40,651 bases of DNA from Clostridia bacterium (GCA_017397765.1 JAFQIB010000093.1:1-40651), one strand, 5' to 3'; positions 7,094 to 15,588 are shown, numbered from the stretch's first letter. Numbers and translations are program-made. The notes: generated from the sequence alone by a model not told the origin.

Positions 7094-8364
7094 TCAGCCT
7101 TTCCTCCAAGTTCTCTGTACACGTTCACAAATTCAGGCCAGGACTTATTCAGCGCCTGCACGCCGGTGACGACCACAGGCTCCTTCGCAACGCTTGCCGC
7201 CGCCGCGCCCAGCATGACCATGCGGTGATCGTTATAATCCGGAAGCGTCACGCCGCCCCGGAGCCGCTCCACGCCCTGAATGACGATGGTATCGCCGACC
7301 GCCTTCGCATTTCCGCCCAGAAGGTTCAGCACCTCCACCGTGGCCGCCAGACGGTCGCATTCCTTCAGCCGGAGCCTGCCGCAGCCGGTGAGCCGGCTCT
7401 CCCCTGCTGCCAGCTGGCAGGTCAGGGCCAGGATGGGCGCGATATCCGGACAGTCGGACATATCCAGCACTGCGCCGGTCAGCTTGTCCGCACAGACCTT
7501 CACGCCGTCTTCATTTTCAACGACCTTTGCGCCCAGCGCCGCCAGGTGCTCCAGCACCATCCGGTCCCCCTGGGTGGTCTTCCTTTCCAGATGGGTGATG
7601 GTCAGATCATGCCCCAGCGCGCCTGCGCAGGCAAACACGGCCGCCTGGGAATAGTCCCCCGCCAGCACGCCGGATTTCGCCTGATACTGCTGATTGCCGG
7701 GAATGCGCCAGGAGAAGGGCGCAAGCTCCTCCAGCACGATGCCGCTGCCCGTCAGCGCTTCCACCGTCATGCGGATATAGCCCGCGCTTTCCACTGGCGG
7801 CTGCACCGTCAGCGTGGAATCCTCCTGCAGCAGGGGCAGCGCGAACATCAGCCCCGACACGAACTGACTGGACACATTGCCCGGCATCACATAATGCCCG
7901 GCCTCCAGCTTGCCCTGAACGGTCAGCTCCGCCGCGCCGTCACAGCCCACGCCCATGCGCCACCGTACGCCGCGGGGCACAAACAGATCCCGGTATACAT
8001 CCATGGGCCGCTGTCCCAGCCGTCCATGCATGCGGAACACGCCGCCGCCTGCCATTGCCAGGGCAATGGGCACAAAAAAACGCAGCGTGGAGCCGCTTTC
8101 GCCGCAGTCCAGCACCGGGAGGCGGTTGATTTTTTTTGCATACCCTGTCACAGTCAGACAGTCCGCCTCTCTGTGAAGCTTTGCGCCCAGCGCCTTCAGG
8201 CAGCGGGCCGTTGCCGCCATATCTTCAGAATCCATAAAGCCGCTCAGGGTCGTTGTCCCGCAGGTCAGGCCCGCGCAGATCATTCTGCGGTGTGCCTCGG
8301 ATTTGGAGGCAGGGGCAGCGACCGTCCCCTTCAGCGGCGCAGAAAAAAACGTCATTTCCACCAT
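7090..8364 (-). CDS. aroA: 3-phosphoshikimate 1-carboxyvinyltransferase (EPSP synthase)
   Basis: The 424-residue enzyme joins phosphoenolpyruvate to shikimate-3-phosphate. It shows the inverse-barrel family motifs PASKSEAHRR (residues ~18-27), LDCGESGSTLRFF, GNVSSQFVSGLMFALPLL, RLRLKECDRL and PDYNDHRMVM near the C-terminus. Length is typical. The ATG at 8364 lies 10 nt after AGGAG. It opens the aroA-aroC-pheA operon, which covers the last shared steps to chorismate and the branch to phenylalanine. The ~100-bp region upstream has an AT-rich stretch and a possible -10 TATCAT near 8405, but no convincing -35. The trpS terminator lies between trpS and this operon, so the two are transcribed separately. 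Confidence 0.96.
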   Translation of the reverse strand: MVEMTFFSAPLKGTVAAPASKSEAHRRMICAGLTCGTTTLSGFMDSEDMAATARCLKALGAKLHREADCLTVTGYAKKINRLPVLDCGESGSTLRFFVPIALAMAGGGVFRMHGRLGQRPMDVYRDLFVPRGVRWRMGVGCDGAAELTVQGKLEAGHYVMPGNVSSQFVSGLMFALPLLQEDSTLTVQPPVESAGYIRMTVEALTGSGIVLEELAPFSWRIPGNQQYQAKSGVLAGDYSQAAVFACAGALGHDLTITHLERKTTQGDRMVLEHLAALGAKVVENEDGVKVCADKLTGAVLDMSDCPDIAPILALTCQLAAGESRLTGCGRLRLKECDRLAATVEVLNLLGGNAKAVGDTIVIQGVERLRGGVTLPDYNDHRMVMLGAAAASVAKEPVVVTGVQALNKSWPEFVNVYRELGGKAE

Positions 8365-8463
8365 GGATGACTTGCTCCTTTACATTTTGTCTTCCGGTAT
8401 CTCATGATAGCATGAATCTCCCCCATTGTGTTGTTTTCGTTCTGTATTTCACCCGGCCTGTAC

Positions 8464-8508
8464 ATCAAAAATACAAAAGACAGCTGACACATTGCTGTAT
8501 CAGCCGTC
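8464..8508 (-). terminator. Intrinsic terminator of trpS
   Basis: A 13-bp stem with two G-U pairs (arms 8508-8496 and 8491-8479) and loop GCAA is followed on the minus strand by TTTTGTATTTTT. It starts 15 nt after the trpS stop codon. Confidence 0.88.
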
Positions 8509-8522
8509 AAAACAGTTATGAA

Positions 8523-9542
8523 TTACCCGCGGGCCGCAAAACCGACCTTCTTCTGCACCTTGCGCAGGGTCTTGTTGGCCAGATAGGTCGCCGTCTTGGC
8601 ATTCTCGTCCAGCACGCCCTGCAGATAGCCCTTGTCGGCGATCAGGCGCTTGAACTCTGCCTGCAGGGGCTCCAGCGCCGCAATGACGCAGTCCGCCGTG
8701 CGGGTCTTCAACGCGCCGTAGCCCTGACCCTGCATTTCGGCAGCAATGGCGTTCACATCGCCCGCGCCCAGGGCGGACATGATGCTCAGCAGATTGGACA
8801 CGCCGGGCTTGTTCTCCGGATCGAAGCGGATCTCGCCGTCGGAGTCCGTCACTGCGCGCTTGATCTTGCGGCGGATGGTGTCGGGATCATCCAGCAGGGC
8901 GACAAAGGTATCCTCGGGATCGGACTTGGACATCTTGCGGGTGGGCTCCTGCAGGCTCATGATGCGCGCGCCGACCTTGGGGATGTAGCCCTCGGGGATG
9001 GCAAACACATCGCCGTATATGCCGTTGAAGCGCTGGGCGATATCGCGGCAGATCTCCAGGTGCTGCTTCTGGTCGTGGCCCACAGGCACCAGATTGGTCT
9101 GGTACAGCAGGATATCCGCCGCCATCAGCACAGGATAGGTAAACAAGCCCACGTTGATGTTGTCCGCATGCTTGGCGGACTTGTCCTTGAACTGGGTCAT
9201 GCGCTGCATTTCACCCATATAGGTGAAGCAGTTGAGAATCCATGCCAGCTCTGCATGGCCGGACACATGGCTCTGGCAGTAGATCAGGCTCTTTTTGGGG
9301 TCGATGCCGCTGGCGATGTAGATCGCAGCCAGCTCCAGGCAGCGGCGGCGCAGCTCCGCAGGATTCTGGCGGACGGTGATGGCATGCATGTCCACGATGG
9401 AGTAGATGCAGTCATAGTCGTCCTGCAGCTTGGAGAAGTTCTTCAGCGCGCCGATGTAGTTGCCCAGCGTCAGCGTGCCGGAGGGCTGGATGCCGGAGAA
9501 AATGATCGGCTTCTTCTCGGGTTTGATGATGGTCTCAGACAT
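8523..9542 (-). CDS. trpS: Tryptophanyl-tRNA synthetase
   Basis: The 339-residue class I synthetase charges tRNA-Trp. The HIGH-like motif is GTLTLGNY (residues 22-29) after SGIQPSG, and KMSKS is at 203-207. VGHDQKQH and QFKDKS are also typical of bacterial TrpRS. The start at 9542 lies 7 nt after AGGAGG; a longer frame open to 9851 runs through the T-box leader and is not coding. Expression should be induced by uncharged tRNA-Trp through the T-box. It is flanked by the aromatic amino acid operon but has its own promoter and terminator. Confidence 0.97.
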   Translation of the reverse strand: MSETIIKPEKKPIIFSGIQPSGTLTLGNYIGALKNFSKLQDDYDCIYSIVDMHAITVRQNPAELRRRCLELAAIYIASGIDPKKSLIYCQSHVSGHAELAWILNCFTYMGEMQRMTQFKDKSAKHADNINVGLFTYPVLMAADILLYQTNLVPVGHDQKQHLEICRDIAQRFNGIYGDVFAIPEGYIPKVGARIMSLQEPTRKMSKSDPEDTFVALLDDPDTIRRKIKRAVTDSDGEIRFDPENKPGVSNLLSIMSALGAGDVNAIAAEMQGQGYGALKTRTADCVIAALEPLQAEFKRLIADKGYLQGVLDENAKTATYLANKTLRKVQKKVGFAARG

Positions 9543-9611
9543 AAGGGAACCTCCTTCAATTTGACTGACCGCAGACCGGGGACGCCCTCTGTCAGCATCT
9601 ATTGATGAAAT

Positions 9612-9847
9612 AAAAAACAGCCCCTGTCCCTCCGTTGGGGACAGATGACTGCGGTGCCACCCCACTTGCACGGGCAACCCCGTACCTCTTTGTTCCGGTA
9701 ACGGCGGAAGCCGTCGCAGGATACGCAGGCCTGTCAGCCCTTCCCCCGCGCCCTCGAAGCCCCAATGTCCTCGCCGTCCGCCGCCGGACTTCCACTGTCT
9801 CCGGCTCGCTGGGGGTGACCTGACGATTCCGCTGCTTCTCATCGGTT
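9612..9847 (-). promoter_or_regulatory. T-box leader of trpS (tRNA-Trp sensing)
   Basis: The antiterminator bulge carries the T-box sequence GGGGTGGCACCGC (9663-9651). Its variable base C would pair with the G73 discriminator of tRNA-Trp. A probable specifier UGG at 9794-9792 sits in AGUGGAAG within Stem I. The terminator hairpin is CTGTCCC/GGGACAG (9644-9624) extended by flanking pairs and followed by six T (9617-9612). Uncharged tRNA-Trp would stabilise the antiterminator. The start of the leader is estimated from the -10 box. Confidence 0.92.
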
Positions 9848-9853
9848 TCATAT

Positions 9854-9882
9854 ATCATACCATGTCCTGCGCATTTTCGCAA
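9854..9882 (-). promoter_or_regulatory. Promoter of the trpS T-box transcript
   Basis: The -35 TTGCGA (9882-9877) and -10 TATGAT (9859-9854) are 17 bp apart and lie just upstream of the leader. Confidence 0.75.
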
Positions 9883-10042
9883 GTATTTATTCTGTTTCTC
9901 ATGCGCCGCCGGTGCAGTGACGCTGTTCCTTCAATTTGCTCCTGCTAAACACATTTTCCCTGTTTTTTGCAGCTTTTGCGCCGCCCGCCCCCGGCTTTCG
10001 ACAAAAAACAACGTGAATACATTGACAAATCCCCAAAAACTA

Positions 10043-10071
10043 TTGACAGCAGACGCATGATATGATTTAAT
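10043..10071 (+). promoter_or_regulatory. Promoter of the cupin regulator/pot operon
   Basis: A perfect TTGACA (10043-10048), a 17-bp spacer and TTTAAT (10066-10071) precede the regulator by ~85 nt. A second TTGACA lies at 10022-10027. The -10 is embedded in an inverted repeat, TGATAT-GATTTA-ATATCA (10059-10076), a possible operator. The region from 9883 to 10042 holds no gene. Confidence 0.75.
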
Positions 10072-10086
10072 ATCATCGGCTCCCGG

Positions 10087-10103
10087 GTTTAGTTTTGCTA
10101 AAC
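10087..10103 (+). promoter_or_regulatory. Palindromic site GTTTAG-N5-CTAAAC, candidate operator
   Basis: A perfect 6+6 inverted repeat with a 5-nt centre lies 16 bp downstream of the -10, in the untranslated leader of the regulator gene. The half-site GCTAAAC recurs at 9944-9950. An XRE-cupin autoregulator is the natural ligand; this is inference. Confidence 0.5.
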
Positions 10104-10155
10104 TTCGGGACACAATATTGCCTTTACGAGTGAAACAAGGAAGGGGGCCGCGGCA

Positions 10156-10698
10156 TTGGATATCGGTGAGAAGCTCCGTCAGCTGCGTTTGCAGCGCGGA
10201 CTGACCCAGGAAGATATGGCTGACCGGTGCGAATTGTCAAAGGGCTTCATCTCCCAGGTGGAGCGCAACCTGGCGTCGCCCTCCATCGCCACGCTGACGG
10301 ATATGCTGGAGTGCCTTGGCTCTTCCCTGAGCCATTTCTTCTCCGAGGACAAGAACGAGAAGATCGTCTTTGCCCCCCAGGACATGTTCGTCAAGGAGGA
10401 CGAGGAGCTCCTGCGCGGCACAACGACCTGGCTTGTGCCCAACGCGCAGAAGAACTCGATGGAGCCCATCCTCGTGGAGATCGGCGAGGGCGGCGAAACC
10501 TATCCTCTGCCCCCGCACGAGGGCGAGGAGTTCGGCTACGTCCTCCAGGGCGCCATCTACCTGGTCACCGGCGAAAAGAAGACCCGTGTGCGCGCCGGCT
10601 GCAGCTTCTGCATTCACCCCCGCGAGACCCACTGCCTCATGAACGCCGGCAGAACAAAAGCCCGCGTCCTCTGGGTCTCCAACCCGCCCACCTTTTAA
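10156..10698 (+). CDS. XRE-family regulator with C-terminal cupin domain (pot operon regulator)
   Basis: The 180-residue protein has an N-terminal XRE helix-turn-helix (residues ~5-60, LRQLRLQRGLTQEDMADRCE and SKGFISQVER) and a C-terminal cupin (~105-175, PPHEGEEFGYVLQGAIYLV and HPRETHCLMN). The architecture matches PuuR-like regulators in which the cupin binds a small ligand. The start is a TTG at 10156, 8 nt after AAGGGGG; no better ATG is available. The gene directly precedes potABCD in the same direction, as in many Clostridia, so polyamine-responsive control is likely. Its stop codon lies at the first base pairs of a heptamer repeat. Confidence 0.9.
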   Translation: MDIGEKLRQLRLQRGLTQEDMADRCELSKGFISQVERNLASPSIATLTDMLECLGSSLSHFFSEDKNEKIVFAPQDMFVKEDEELLRGTTTWLVPNAQKNSMEPILVEIGEGGETYPLPPHEGEEFGYVLQGAIYLVTGEKKTRVRAGCSFCIHPRETHCLMNAGRTKARVLWVSNPPTF

Positions 10699-10728
10699 TT
10701 CCGCATTCCGAATTCCGCATTCCGAATT
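10697..10728 (+). repeat. Heptamer tandem repeat (AATTCCG/CATTCCG), copy 1
   Basis: Four 7-bp units alternate AATTCCG and CATTCCG and end in AATTAA. The array overlaps the TAA of the cupin regulator and separates it from potA. Related arrays occur at 27501 and 40066 in the same orientation. Confidence 0.9.
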
Positions 10729-10750
10729 AATATAAGGGAGATCGCCTGCT

Positions 10751-11842
10751 ATGAATAACGACCAGCTCAACGCGCGCATCCAGAAAGCCCGCGAAAAGGA
10801 TCACCTGATCGATCTGATCGGTATTTCCAAGGAATACGACGGCGTGAAGGTCCTCAAGGACATCAACCTGTACATCCGCAAGAAGGAGTTTGTGACCCTG
10901 CTGGGCCCCTCCGGCTGCGGCAAGACCACGACGCTGCGCATCATCGGCGGCTTTGAAACGCCCACCGACGGCGCACTGCTCTTCGAGGGCCAGGAGATCT
11001 CCGATCTGCCGCCCTACAAGCGCCGCGTCAACACCGTTTTCCAGAAATACGCGCTCTTCCCGCATCTGAATGTGTATGACAACATCGCCTTTGGCCTGAA
11101 GCTGAAGAAGATGCCCAAGAAGATGATCGATGAAAAGGTGCGCCAGATGCTGGAGCTGGTCAATCTTCGCGGCTATGAGAAGCGCCACGTCGAGGCGCTC
11201 TCCGGCGGCCAGCAGCAGCGCGTGGCCATTGCCCGCAGCCTGGTCAACGAACCAGAGGTGCTCCTGCTGGACGAGCCCCTGGGCGCGCTGGACCTCAAGC
11301 TCCGCAAGGACATGCAGCTGGAGCTGAAGTCCATGCAGCAGCGCCTGGGCATCACCTTTATCTACGTCACCCACGATCAGGAGGAAGCCCTGACCATGTC
11401 CGACACCATCGTGGTCATGAAGGACGGCACCATCCAGCAGATCGGCGATCCCAAGTCCATTTACGACGAGCCTGCCAACGCCTTCGTTGCGGACTTCATC
11501 GGCGAATCCAACATCCTGCGCGGCACGATGGTCAAGGATGAGCTGGTGGAATTTGCCGGCGCCACCTTCCCCTGCGTGGACTTCGGCTTCGGCGAGAATG
11601 CGCCGGTGGACGTGGTCATCCGCCCCGAGGACATCATGCTGGTGGGCGAGGACGTGGGCCAGATCGTCGGCGTGATCAAGTCCGTGCTGTTCAAGGGCGT
11701 GCATTATGAGATGATGATCGACACCGGCGCCTACACCTTCAAGGTGCATTCCACCACCATGCAGCCCCAGGGCAGCAAGGTCGGCCTGAATATCGTCCCC
11801 TTCAACATCCATATCATGAAGCCGATGCAGGAGGAGGAATAA
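10751..11842 (+). CDS. potA: Spermidine/putrescine ABC transporter ATP-binding protein
   Basis: The 363-residue ATPase powers polyamine import with PotB and PotC. Walker A is GPSGCGKTT (52-60), the signature LSGGQ is at 150-154, Walker B LLLDE at 171-175 followed by PLGALD, and the H-loop His is at 208 (THDQEE). The C-terminal ~100 residues form the TOBE regulatory domain typical of PotA. The ATG at 10751 is 10 nt after GGGAG. The gene leads the transporter part of the operon and ends 2 nt before potB. Confidence 0.95.
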   Translation: MNNDQLNARIQKAREKDHLIDLIGISKEYDGVKVLKDINLYIRKKEFVTLLGPSGCGKTTTLRIIGGFETPTDGALLFEGQEISDLPPYKRRVNTVFQKYALFPHLNVYDNIAFGLKLKKMPKKMIDEKVRQMLELVNLRGYEKRHVEALSGGQQQRVAIARSLVNEPEVLLLDEPLGALDLKLRKDMQLELKSMQQRLGITFIYVTHDQEEALTMSDTIVVMKDGTIQQIGDPKSIYDEPANAFVADFIGESNILRGTMVKDELVEFAGATFPCVDFGFGENAPVDVVIRPEDIMLVGEDVGQIVGVIKSVLFKGVHYEMMIDTGAYTFKVHSTTMQPQGSKVGLNIVPFNIHIMKPMQEEE

Positions 11843-11844
11843 CG

Positions 11845-12837
11845 ATGCGAGCCAACCTGTCCCTCCCCTGGTGGGCGTGGGCGGCCATGGGCGCGGGCCT
11901 CGTCGTGTTTGCGGTGATGATCGGCTTGACGGTCAAGCGCAACCGCGGCGTACACCGTTCGCTCTTTGCCTCCCCCTACACCCTGTGGATGATCGTTTTC
12001 ACCGTCATCCCGGTGATCCTGATCGGCTACTATGCCTTCACCAACGCCAGCGGCGCATTCACGCTGGACAACTTCAAGAACTTCTGGGATTCCAATTACG
12101 AATCCAACAAGGTCATCCTGGACGTCATGGGCGAGGAAGGCGCAGCCTACATCACCCGCGGCACGGTCAATGTGGATACGCTGGTGTACTCCCTGTGGAT
12201 GGCCTTCAAGTGTACGGTCATCTGCCTGCTGCTGGGCTATCCCGCCGCGCTGTTCATGGCGGACCGCAACATGAAGCTCGGCGCTACGCTGGTCGTGCTC
12301 TTCATCATCCCCATGTGGATGAACTTCCTCCTGCGCACCATCGCCTGGATGAGCCTGCTGGAGGATTCCGGCCTGATCAACACCTTCCTGAAGTGGCTGG
12401 GCTTTGAAGGCGTGCAGCTGATGTACAACTCCGAAGCCGTGCTGCTGGGCATGGTCTACAACTTCCTGCCCTTCATGGTCTTCCCCATCTACACGGTGCT
12501 TTCCAAGATGGACTTCCGCCTGACGGAGGCCGCCGCCGACCTGGGCTGCAACAGCCTGCAGACCCTGGTGAAGGTGACGCTGCCCCTGTCCCTGCCCGGC
12601 GTGATCTCCGGCATCACGATGGTGTTCATGCCCTCCGTCACCACCTTCTTCATTCCCCGCGTCCTGGGCGGCGGCAACACCATGATGTTCGGCGACCTGA
12701 TCGAATCCAAGTTCCTCACCGAGGGCAACTGGAACGTGGGCTCCGCCCTGTCGCTGATCATGATGCTCCTGATCCTGCTGAGCCTGTCCATCCTGCGCAA
12801 GGTTGACCCCAACGGCGAAGGAGGTGGCATCGCATGA
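11845..12837 (+). CDS. potB: Spermidine/putrescine ABC transporter permease, with extra N-terminal helix
   Basis: The 330-residue inner permease has the usual six-helix core starting at about residue 38 (RSLFASPYTLWMIVFTVIPV) and the EAA loop for contact with PotA (EAAADLGCNSLQTL, ~residues 229-242). It is longer than the common PotB (~280 aa) because of an N-terminal segment (~1-37) containing a further hydrophobic helix, GAGLVVFAVMIGLTV, followed by KRNRG. This start is well supported: AGGAGGAGG of the potA tail lies 7 nt upstream. The gene overlaps potC by 4 nt. The extra helix is not explained by the transport mechanism. Confidence 0.93.
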   Translation: MRANLSLPWWAWAAMGAGLVVFAVMIGLTVKRNRGVHRSLFASPYTLWMIVFTVIPVILIGYYAFTNASGAFTLDNFKNFWDSNYESNKVILDVMGEEGAAYITRGTVNVDTLVYSLWMAFKCTVICLLLGYPAALFMADRNMKLGATLVVLFIIPMWMNFLLRTIAWMSLLEDSGLINTFLKWLGFEGVQLMYNSEAVLLGMVYNFLPFMVFPIYTVLSKMDFRLTEAAADLGCNSLQTLVKVTLPLSLPGVISGITMVFMPSVTTFFIPRVLGGGNTMMFGDLIESKFLTEGNWNVGSALSLIMMLLILLSLSILRKVDPNGEGGGIA

Positions 12838-13601
12838 TCAAATGGCTGAAGAAATGCTACCTCGGCCTGGTGCTGGTGTTCCTGTATGTGCCGATCCTGG
12901 TGCTGATCGTGCAGAGCTTCAACGCCGGCAAGTCCCGCGCCAAGTGGGAGGGCTTCTCCTTCCGCTGGTACACGGAGCTGTTCCAGGATGAACGCACCCT
13001 CAACGCGCTGTTTGTGACGCTGTCCATCGCAGTGGTGGCCATGATCGTCTCCACCATCCTCGGTACGCTGGCCGCCATCGGCATCCATGCCATGAAGAAA
13101 CGGCCCCAGGCCCTGATGATGACGCTGACCAACCTGCCCAACACCATGCCCGACATCGTGACCGGTATCTCCCTGATGCTGCTGTTCATCTTCACCAAGG
13201 TGGAGCGCGGCTATGTGACGATGCTGCTGGCGCACATCACCTTCGATACGCCCTATGTGATCCTCTCCGTGCTGCCCAAGCTCAAACAGATGAACCGGCA
13301 CACCTACGAGGCAGCCATGGACCTGGGGGCAACGCCCGGCTATGCGCTGTTCCACGTTATCATCCCCCAGTGCAAGCAGGGCATCATCACCGGCGCCATG
13401 CTGGCCTTCACCCTCTCGCTGGACGATTTCACCATCAGCTACTTCACCACCTCGCCGCTGGTGCAGAACCTCTCCACGCTGATCTACTCCTCCGCGCGCA
13501 AGGGCATTGATCCTTCCCTGAACGCCCTGTCCGCGCTGATGTTCGTGGCGCTGCTGATCCTGCTGCTGATCGTCAACCGCCGCACGGCAAACAACGACTG
13601 A
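12834..13601 (+). CDS. potC: Spermidine/putrescine ABC transporter permease
   Basis: The 255-residue second permease has six predicted membrane helices and the EAA motif EAAMDLGATPGYALFHVIIP (~160-179). It pairs with PotB to form the channel. ATGA overlaps the potB stop, and GGAGGTGG lies just upstream, so the two subunits are coupled in translation. Length is normal for PotC. Confidence 0.94.
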   Translation: MIKWLKKCYLGLVLVFLYVPILVLIVQSFNAGKSRAKWEGFSFRWYTELFQDERTLNALFVTLSIAVVAMIVSTILGTLAAIGIHAMKKRPQALMMTLTNLPNTMPDIVTGISLMLLFIFTKVERGYVTMLLAHITFDTPYVILSVLPKLKQMNRHTYEAAMDLGATPGYALFHVIIPQCKQGIITGAMLAFTLSLDDFTISYFTTSPLVQNLSTLIYSSARKGIDPSLNALSALMFVALLILLLIVNRRTANND

Positions 13602-13694
13602 TTCTCCTTCCCCGCACGCAGAGGCCGGTCAACCGTTGCCGGACCTTTTCGGATGATTCATCCCCTACACATTTTGTTCAGGAGGTCTATCACC

Positions 13695-14735
13695 ATGAAA
13701 AAGCTGATTTCTGTTTTCCTGCTGCTGGCGCTGCTGCTCAGCGCGCTGCCCGCCTCTGCTGAAGGCGTGGTGAACGTCTACAACTGGGAGGACTACATTG
13801 ACCCCGCCGTCATCACCCTGTTTGAGCAGGAAACCGGCATCAAAGTCAACTACATGTGCTTCACCACCGTGGAGGACATGATCGTGCAGGTGGAAGCCAA
13901 TCCCGGCGCCTTCGACGTCTGCTTCCCCTCCGACTACATCATCGAGCGCATGATCCGCAACGACATGCTGGCGGAGATCAACTTCGACAACATTCCCGGC
14001 GCTGCCCAGACCATCGATTACCTCCGTACGCCGGACTACGATCCGGAGGAAAAGTTCTCCGTGCCTTACATGTGGGGCACCGTGGGCGTGCTGTACAACA
14101 AGGAGCTGATCGGCGAGCCCGCCAAGTCCTGGGCCACCCTGTGGGACAAGCAGTACCAGAACAACGTCATCATGCTGGACTCCTTCCGCGATTCCATGGG
14201 CGCTACCCTGAAGTCCCTGGGCTACAGCATGAACACCCATGAGATCCCCGCCATCATGGCCGCCAAGAACAAGCTGATCGAGCAGAAGAAGAGCGGTGTG
14301 GTGAAGGCCTACCAGGTGGATGAAACCAAGGACAAGATGGTTGCCGGCGAGGCCGCCCTGGCGCTGATGTGGTCCGGCGATGCGATGTACGCCATCGACC
14401 TAAATGAGAACCTGGACTACTTCGTCCCCGAAGAGGGCTCCAACGTGTGGGTCGACTGCGCGGTGATTCCCAAGACTGCCAAGAACAAGGAGAACGCGGA
14501 GAAGTTCATCGACTTCCTCTGCCGCCCCGAGATCGCCGTGATGAACGTGGAATACATTTGCTACTCCACCCCCAACAAGGGCGCGATTGATCTGCTGGGC
14601 GAGGACTACACTGGCAATCACGTCCAGAACCCCGACACCGCCGTGCTGGAGAAGTGCGAGTTCTTACACGACATTGAGGAGAAGTTCCTGAGCATCTACG
14701 AAGCCATGTGGATGGAAGTCAAGAATACGAAGTAA
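13695..14735 (+). CDS. potD: Spermidine/putrescine-binding protein
   Basis: The 346-residue extracellular receptor delivers polyamines to PotBC. The mature part begins VVNVYNWEDYIDPAVI, the hallmark of PotD/PotF, and includes FDVCFPSDYII and PYMWGTVGVLYN. The signal peptide (MKKLISVFLLLALLLSALPASA) ends in an ASA type I cleavage site and has no lipobox cysteine, unlike most Gram-positive binding proteins, which are lipoproteins. The start at 13695 has AGGAGG 9 nt upstream; an in-frame ATG at 13653 is rejected. A 93-bp gap separates it from potC with a weak GC-rich hairpin (13625-13645). Confidence 0.93.
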   Translation: MKKLISVFLLLALLLSALPASAEGVVNVYNWEDYIDPAVITLFEQETGIKVNYMCFTTVEDMIVQVEANPGAFDVCFPSDYIIERMIRNDMLAEINFDNIPGAAQTIDYLRTPDYDPEEKFSVPYMWGTVGVLYNKELIGEPAKSWATLWDKQYQNNVIMLDSFRDSMGATLKSLGYSMNTHEIPAIMAAKNKLIEQKKSGVVKAYQVDETKDKMVAGEAALALMWSGDAMYAIDLNENLDYFVPEEGSNVWVDCAVIPKTAKNKENAEKFIDFLCRPEIAVMNVEYICYSTPNKGAIDLLGEDYTGNHVQNPDTAVLEKCEFLHDIEEKFLSIYEAMWMEVKNTK

Positions 14736-14742
14736 CATGATT

Positions 14743-14775
14743 GAGCCGCTGCGAAAATCGCAGCGGCTCTGTTAT
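14743..14775 (+). terminator. Intrinsic terminator of the pot operon
   Basis: A 12-bp perfect stem GAGCCGCTGCGA/TCGCAGCGGCTC with loop AAA lies 8 nt after the potD stop. The following sequence tgttatctt is only partly T-rich. It also faces the end of the convergent gene at 14777. Confidence 0.8.
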
Positions 14776-14776
14776 C

Positions 14777-15217
14777 TTAAAGAGGTATTCCATTCTTTTT
14801 CTTATAAAACACTTCGCCACCAAAGTATTGTTCGTCAAAATCACTCGCAGCAATCACAGCTTTTTTGTAGTCCTTTATGGAAGAAATCCAAAGAACAGGT
14901 AAACCAATCGCAGCAATGGGCAACAGCAATGCCCAGGCTCCGACCATATCGCCTATTGGGGGTACTATGATCAAACTGATCGGTAAAAGAATCGGAGATA
15001 TCCCAGCACGCTTTTTCCTTTTTCCATGTTCGGCAATATAGCGATTCACATCCGAATTGATTTCTTTCTTCAAATCAGAAAAAGCATTATCCTGCTTTTT
15101 GTTGCCGAATTTTATTTCTTTCTGTATTTGTTTGTACTTACTCTCCCATCGCTTATAGGCTGCAGAGCCAATATCACCATACTTTTCATGCAAATCCATA
15201 TAACGTTTTTCCTCCAT
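14777..15217 (-). CDS. Small two-helix membrane protein, unknown function
   Basis: The product is ~146 residues. A charged, Lys-rich helical N-terminal region of ~75 residues precedes two hydrophobic helices (SPILLPISLIIVPPI and WALLLPIAAIGLPVLWI) and a short C-terminal tail. Three starts are possible: ATG at 15235, ATG at 15217 within TAATG overlapping the upstream stop (chosen), and ATG at 15199, 11 nt after GGAGG. It is the last gene of a three-gene AT-rich unit. I do not recognise the family. The coupling to the two upstream genes suggests that they work together. Confidence 0.65.
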   Translation of the reverse strand: MEEKRYMDLHEKYGDIGSAAYKRWESKYKQIQKEIKFGNKKQDNAFSDLKKEINSDVNRYIAEHGKRKKRAGISPILLPISLIIVPPIGDMVGAWALLLPIAAIGLPVLWISSIKDYKKAVIAASDFDEQYFGGEVFYKKKNGIPL

Positions 15218-15360
15218 TAGTTTCGAGCAATCCATTCATCAACATCAAAATCATTAAAATCATCAGAATTCGATCTTGACTGCTTCTTCTTGTTTCCTTT
15301 CCAAATACAGATAGCAACAGCAACGCAAACTATCAACAGTATTTCAAAATCAAATCTCAC
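15217..15360 (-). CDS. Small single-pass membrane protein (47 aa), unknown function
   Basis: This short frame starts with GTG and encodes 47 residues. It has one N-terminal hydrophobic helix (about residues 6-20, ILLIVCVAVAICIW), then KGNKKK as a positive stop and an acidic Ser/Asp-rich tail. Its GTG overlaps the TGA of the upstream gene (GTGA, 15360-15357), and its TAA overlaps the next ATG (TAATG, 15219-15215). These two overlaps, rather than similarity, are the evidence that it is translated. Confidence 0.6.
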   Translation of the reverse strand: MRFDFEILLIVCVAVAICIWKGNKKKQSRSNSDDFNDFDVDEWIARN

Positions 15361-15566
15361 TTATTGTACTCCTTCTGTAACAAAGCCCATTCTTCCAGTG
15401 TCACAGGAGAACAATACCGCCTGTTGGCATCAACAAAACCTCGGCAGCCATACGTGTTTTGATCCGCCTTCTCATACCGGCGCGAATAGGGACACCAGCG
15501 TTCACCGTATCTGTTTTCATCCCGTGATCCTCGCCACAATGCACATTCACCGCAGTAATCCGCCAT
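15357..15566 (-). CDS. Small cysteine-rich protein (69 aa), possible zinc binder
   Basis: The product has cysteines at 5, 8, 25, 41 and 52 (YCGEC, RWCP, YGCRGF, YCS), consistent with metal binding. The start at 15566 lies 7 nt after AGGGGG; the longer frame to 15617 would run through the operator region and is rejected. Short proteins of this kind are common in Clostridia, but I cannot assign a role. It is the first gene of a coupled three-gene unit that diverges from an XRE regulator. Confidence 0.7.
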   Translation of the reverse strand: MADYCGECALWRGSRDENRYGERWCPYSRRYEKADQNTYGCRGFVDANRRYCSPVTLEEWALLQKEYNK

Positions 15567-15588
15567 TTTTCTTCCCCCTTTTTCTCTA

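Noticed and set aside
8523-9851. Longer trpS frame starting at 9851
   Set aside because: The extra codons run through the T-box leader and terminator; AGGAGG supports the start at 9542.
9931-10113. 60-codon minus-strand frame between trpS and the cupin regulator
   Set aside because: It covers the promoter and palindrome of the regulator, has no ribosome binding site and resembles nothing.
10697-10728. CRISPR-like short repeats
   Set aside because: The units are 7 bp and contiguous with no spacers; they are simple tandem repeats.
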